NCBI GenBank assembly: GCA_026387595.1
Contig: JAPLLL010000089.1
Location: 21,907 to 28,529 of the forward strand
DNA: 6,623 nucleotides
Source: Candidatus Omnitrophota bacterium
GTDB lineage: Bacteria > Omnitrophota > Gorgyraeia > JABMQH01
Direction: 5' to 3'
The notes under the pieces: model-generated
What the model saw: the letters and a program-made list of their open reading frames with translations, nothing else
Databases searched by the model: none
Told to the model about the DNA's origin: nothing
In this document: in pieces, positions 4,799-6,623 of the stretch
Numbering within the stretch: position 1 is the stretch's first letter
Layout of the letters: every line of letters starts with the position of its first letter
Translations under genes and position numbers: made by a program

Positions 4799-6031
4799 AT
4801 GAAATTTAATTTTAGAATAAAGTTACCTAAACTACCAGGTATAAAACTTCCTAAAATAGGAATACCACGGATAAAACTCGGCGGTGCCGGTAAAATTTTC
4901 CGTCCCCGGGTCCTTGTCCCTCTAGTCGTTATTGCGGCGGTTGTAGTAGTCGCTATGCTCCAGGCCAGGCTTAAAGAAAAGCTGTTTAAAAAACCGGCAG
5001 CGGCAGAAAAAGCCATGAAGGCCCCAGCAGAGGGCGAGGCCCCGCAGGAGCCGATCCTGGTAAAAACCTACAAAATCCAAAAAAAGGATTTTGAGGATAC
5101 CCTTCCGCTTCTTGGCACGATAAAGGGCTATAAGGAAATAGGCCTGAAATTTGAGGCAACCGGCATAATAGAATCATTTAATTTTAAGGAGGGGGAACGC
5201 ATCGAAGAGGGCGAGATAATAGCCACCCTTAATCAAAAGGACGCCCTCTTAAAGATCCGGTATAACGAAATAGAGGCTGATAAGATCCAGAAGCTGTTTG
5301 ACATAGGGGCCATAAACAGTTTTAAGCTGGAACAGGCAAAGCTTGAACTCGAATCTTCAAAAAGGGAGCTTGACAAGACGTATCTGTACGCGCCGAGGAG
5401 CGGAGCGCTGGGGACGAAAGATGCCGAAGTGGGCGAGCTTGTAAATCCCAATGATAAAATAGGAACGCTCATAGACTCAAAGGAAGTATTCGCTGAGGTA
5501 GGGATAATAGAAAAAGATGTAGGAAAGGTCAAGTTGGGGCAGACCGCGGTTGTGACTGTTGACACCTATCCCGATATCGAATTCTCGGGTACTGTGGACA
5601 ACATAGCGCCTGTCATTGAAGGAAAATCCAGGACGCAGACCGCAAAAATTAAAGTAAAAAACCCCGAAGGACAACTTTTACCCGGTATGTTCGCCAGGGT
5701 ATCGTGCGCTGTTTATAAAGCCCAGGGAGCGGTAGTCATACCAAACTCCGCCCTGGACAAGACCGAGGAAGGGTATGTCACATACGTAGTGAAGAAAACA
5801 GAGACGCCCGCTTTAACGGCGGGCCCTGAGAAAAAAGAGGGTGAAGAAGGGGCCAAAGAAGAAGAAGGCGCTGTAGAGGCAAGGCCTATCAAGGCCGCAT
5901 ACAGGTCAGGCGAGTTTTTTGTTGTAAAGGAAGGCCTTGAGGAAGGCGAACTTGTAGTGGTGGAAACGCAGGAAAAGTTAAAAGACGGTGTTAAGGTCAT
6001 AGTCACCGAAACACAAGAGGCGCTTTTTTAA
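4799..6031 (+). CDS. RND efflux periplasmic adaptor (HlyD/AcrA/membrane-fusion family)
   Basis: The 410-residue product should link the inner-membrane permease to the TolC-like channel. After a basic cytoplasmic N-terminus of about 37 residues, a single membrane anchor lies at about 38-54 (LVPLVVIAAVVVVAML). The periplasmic part shows split lipoyl halves (GIIESFNFKEGERIEEGEII at 122-141 and APRSGALGTKDAEVGELV at 198-215) flanking a short helical hairpin (about 146-196). A beta-barrel domain follows (VFAEVGIIEKDVGKVKLGQ at 230-248) and then a membrane-proximal domain with VIPNSAL (313-319) and EGLEEGELVVVE near 378-389. Two oddities are the IKLPK-rich N-terminus (residues 7-27) and a charged Glu/Lys/Gly insert at about 341-362. 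The ATG at 4799 follows GGGAGG; an in-frame TTG at 4787 lies in the leader hairpin and is rejected. The permease gene begins nine bases after the stop. Confidence 0.92.
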   Translation: MKFNFRIKLPKLPGIKLPKIGIPRIKLGGAGKIFRPRVLVPLVVIAAVVVVAMLQARLKEKLFKKPAAAEKAMKAPAEGEAPQEPILVKTYKIQKKDFEDTLPLLGTIKGYKEIGLKFEATGIIESFNFKEGERIEEGEIIATLNQKDALLKIRYNEIEADKIQKLFDIGAINSFKLEQAKLELESSKRELDKTYLYAPRSGALGTKDAEVGELVNPNDKIGTLIDSKEVFAEVGIIEKDVGKVKLGQTAVVTVDTYPDIEFSGTVDNIAPVIEGKSRTQTAKIKVKNPEGQLLPGMFARVSCAVYKAQGAVVIPNSALDKTEEGYVTYVVKKTETPALTAGPEKKEGEEGAKEEEGAVEARPIKAAYRSGEFFVVKEGLEEGELVVVETQEKLKDGVKVIVTETQEALF

Positions 6032-6040
6032 GCACATCTC

Positions 6041-6623
6041 ATGGCGCTAGCAACTTTCTCCGTAAAAAAACCAGTCACCATAATGATGGTGTATTCAGCC
6101 ATCATACTCCTGGGTGTGATATGCTGGCTCGGGCTCCCGCAAGAACTGTTCCCCCCGCTTAACTACCCGCAGCTCACGATAGTAACCACTTATGAGAATG
6201 CCGCGCCTGAAGAAGTAGAGACGCAGATCACAAGGATCGTGGAAGAGGCGATAGGGACGGTAAGCAGGCTGCGCCGTATAAGCTCTATTTCTAAAGAAGG
6301 GACCTCGATCGTATTCGCGGAATTTTTATGGGGGACCAACATAGACCTTGCGGCGCTGGGCCTTAGGGAAAAGATAGACCTGATAAAAGACCGGTTGCCG
6401 CTTGACGCGGAAGAACCGCTTGTAAAAAAATTCAACCCGTTTGAATTGCCCGTAATGACTTTAAGCGTTACCGGCCAGGTGCATCCTGCCAGGCTAAGGG
6501 ATATTACTGAAAGATACATAAAAGACGAACTTGAGAAGATCGAGGGAGTTGCCTCTGCGAGCGTTGTGGGCGGGGTTGAAAGGGAGATCTCTGTTGAGGT
6601 AGACCAGGATAAGATGCAGGCCT
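6041..6623 (+). CDS. RND-family efflux permease, N-terminal 194 codons (runs off window)
   Basis: This is the start of an AcrB-type proton-driven inner-membrane transporter, the energised part of the pump. The visible protein begins MALATFSVKKPVTIMM, the usual N-terminus before TM1 (about residues 12-31), and continues QELFPPLNYPQLTIVTTYENAAPEEVETQI, the signature entry into the periplasmic porter domain. Porter subdomain PN1 covers about 41-134 (IVEEAIGTVSRLRRISSISKEG), and PN2 is entered with LPVMTLSVTG near 136-145 and GVASASVVGG near 169-178. Full-length relatives have about 1000-1050 residues, so over 800 are missing. The ATG at 6041 is the first start after an in-frame stop at 6029-6031. 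There is no good Shine-Dalgarno close to it, so translational coupling to the adaptor gene nine bases upstream is likely. Substrate class (drug, metal, lipid) cannot be told from this part. Confidence 0.93.
   Translation, partial: MALATFSVKKPVTIMMVYSAIILLGVICWLGLPQELFPPLNYPQLTIVTTYENAAPEEVETQITRIVEEAIGTVSRLRRISSISKEGTSIVFAEFLWGTNIDLAALGLREKIDLIKDRLPLDAEEPLVKKFNPFELPVMTLSVTGQVHPARLRDITERYIKDELEKIEGVASASVVGGVEREISVEVDQDKMQA

Overview
The window looks like a chromosomal segment of an uncultivated Gram-negative bacterium. All recognisable genes lie on the + strand. Gram-negative status follows from a TolC-type outer-membrane channel with a signal peptide next to an RND efflux adaptor and permease. 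Heavy use of the isoleucine codon ATA, a TPR region fused to TolC and a ROK regulator lacking the usual zinc cluster suggest a candidate phylum such as Omnitrophota. That placement is inference, not shown by the sequence.

Layout. Bases 1-1208 are the 3' two-thirds of typA/bipA, a ribosome-associated GTPase; its G domain lies outside the window. A 242-base gap (1209-1450) holds a doubtful 25-codon ORF, a GNRA-capped hairpin, a strong-looking promoter and an inverted repeat that could be both a terminator for upstream transcripts and an operator. ROK-family regulator gene 1451-2689 follows. From 2693 onward there is an efflux cluster: a 112-residue zinc-ribbon protein of unknown function, a TolC-family outer-membrane protein, an RND periplasmic adaptor (HlyD/AcrA type) and the first 194 codons of an RND inner-membrane permease. 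The last three would form a tripartite envelope pump. No substrate can be deduced.

The most interesting observation is a leader of 77-78 bases present twice. One copy sits directly before the zinc-ribbon gene (2693-2769) and the other directly before the adaptor gene (4721-4798). The copies are about 92% identical. Each can fold into a 13-bp hairpin with an ACA bulge, followed one base later by a 7-bp hairpin whose 3' arm runs into the Shine-Dalgarno sequence GGGAGG. The only two differences within paired positions form a compensatory A-U to G-C change, and the ACA bulge is complementary to UGU in the second loop. I do not recognise it as a known riboswitch or leader class. It is a candidate cis-regulatory RNA that could set expression of two parts of the same pump together.
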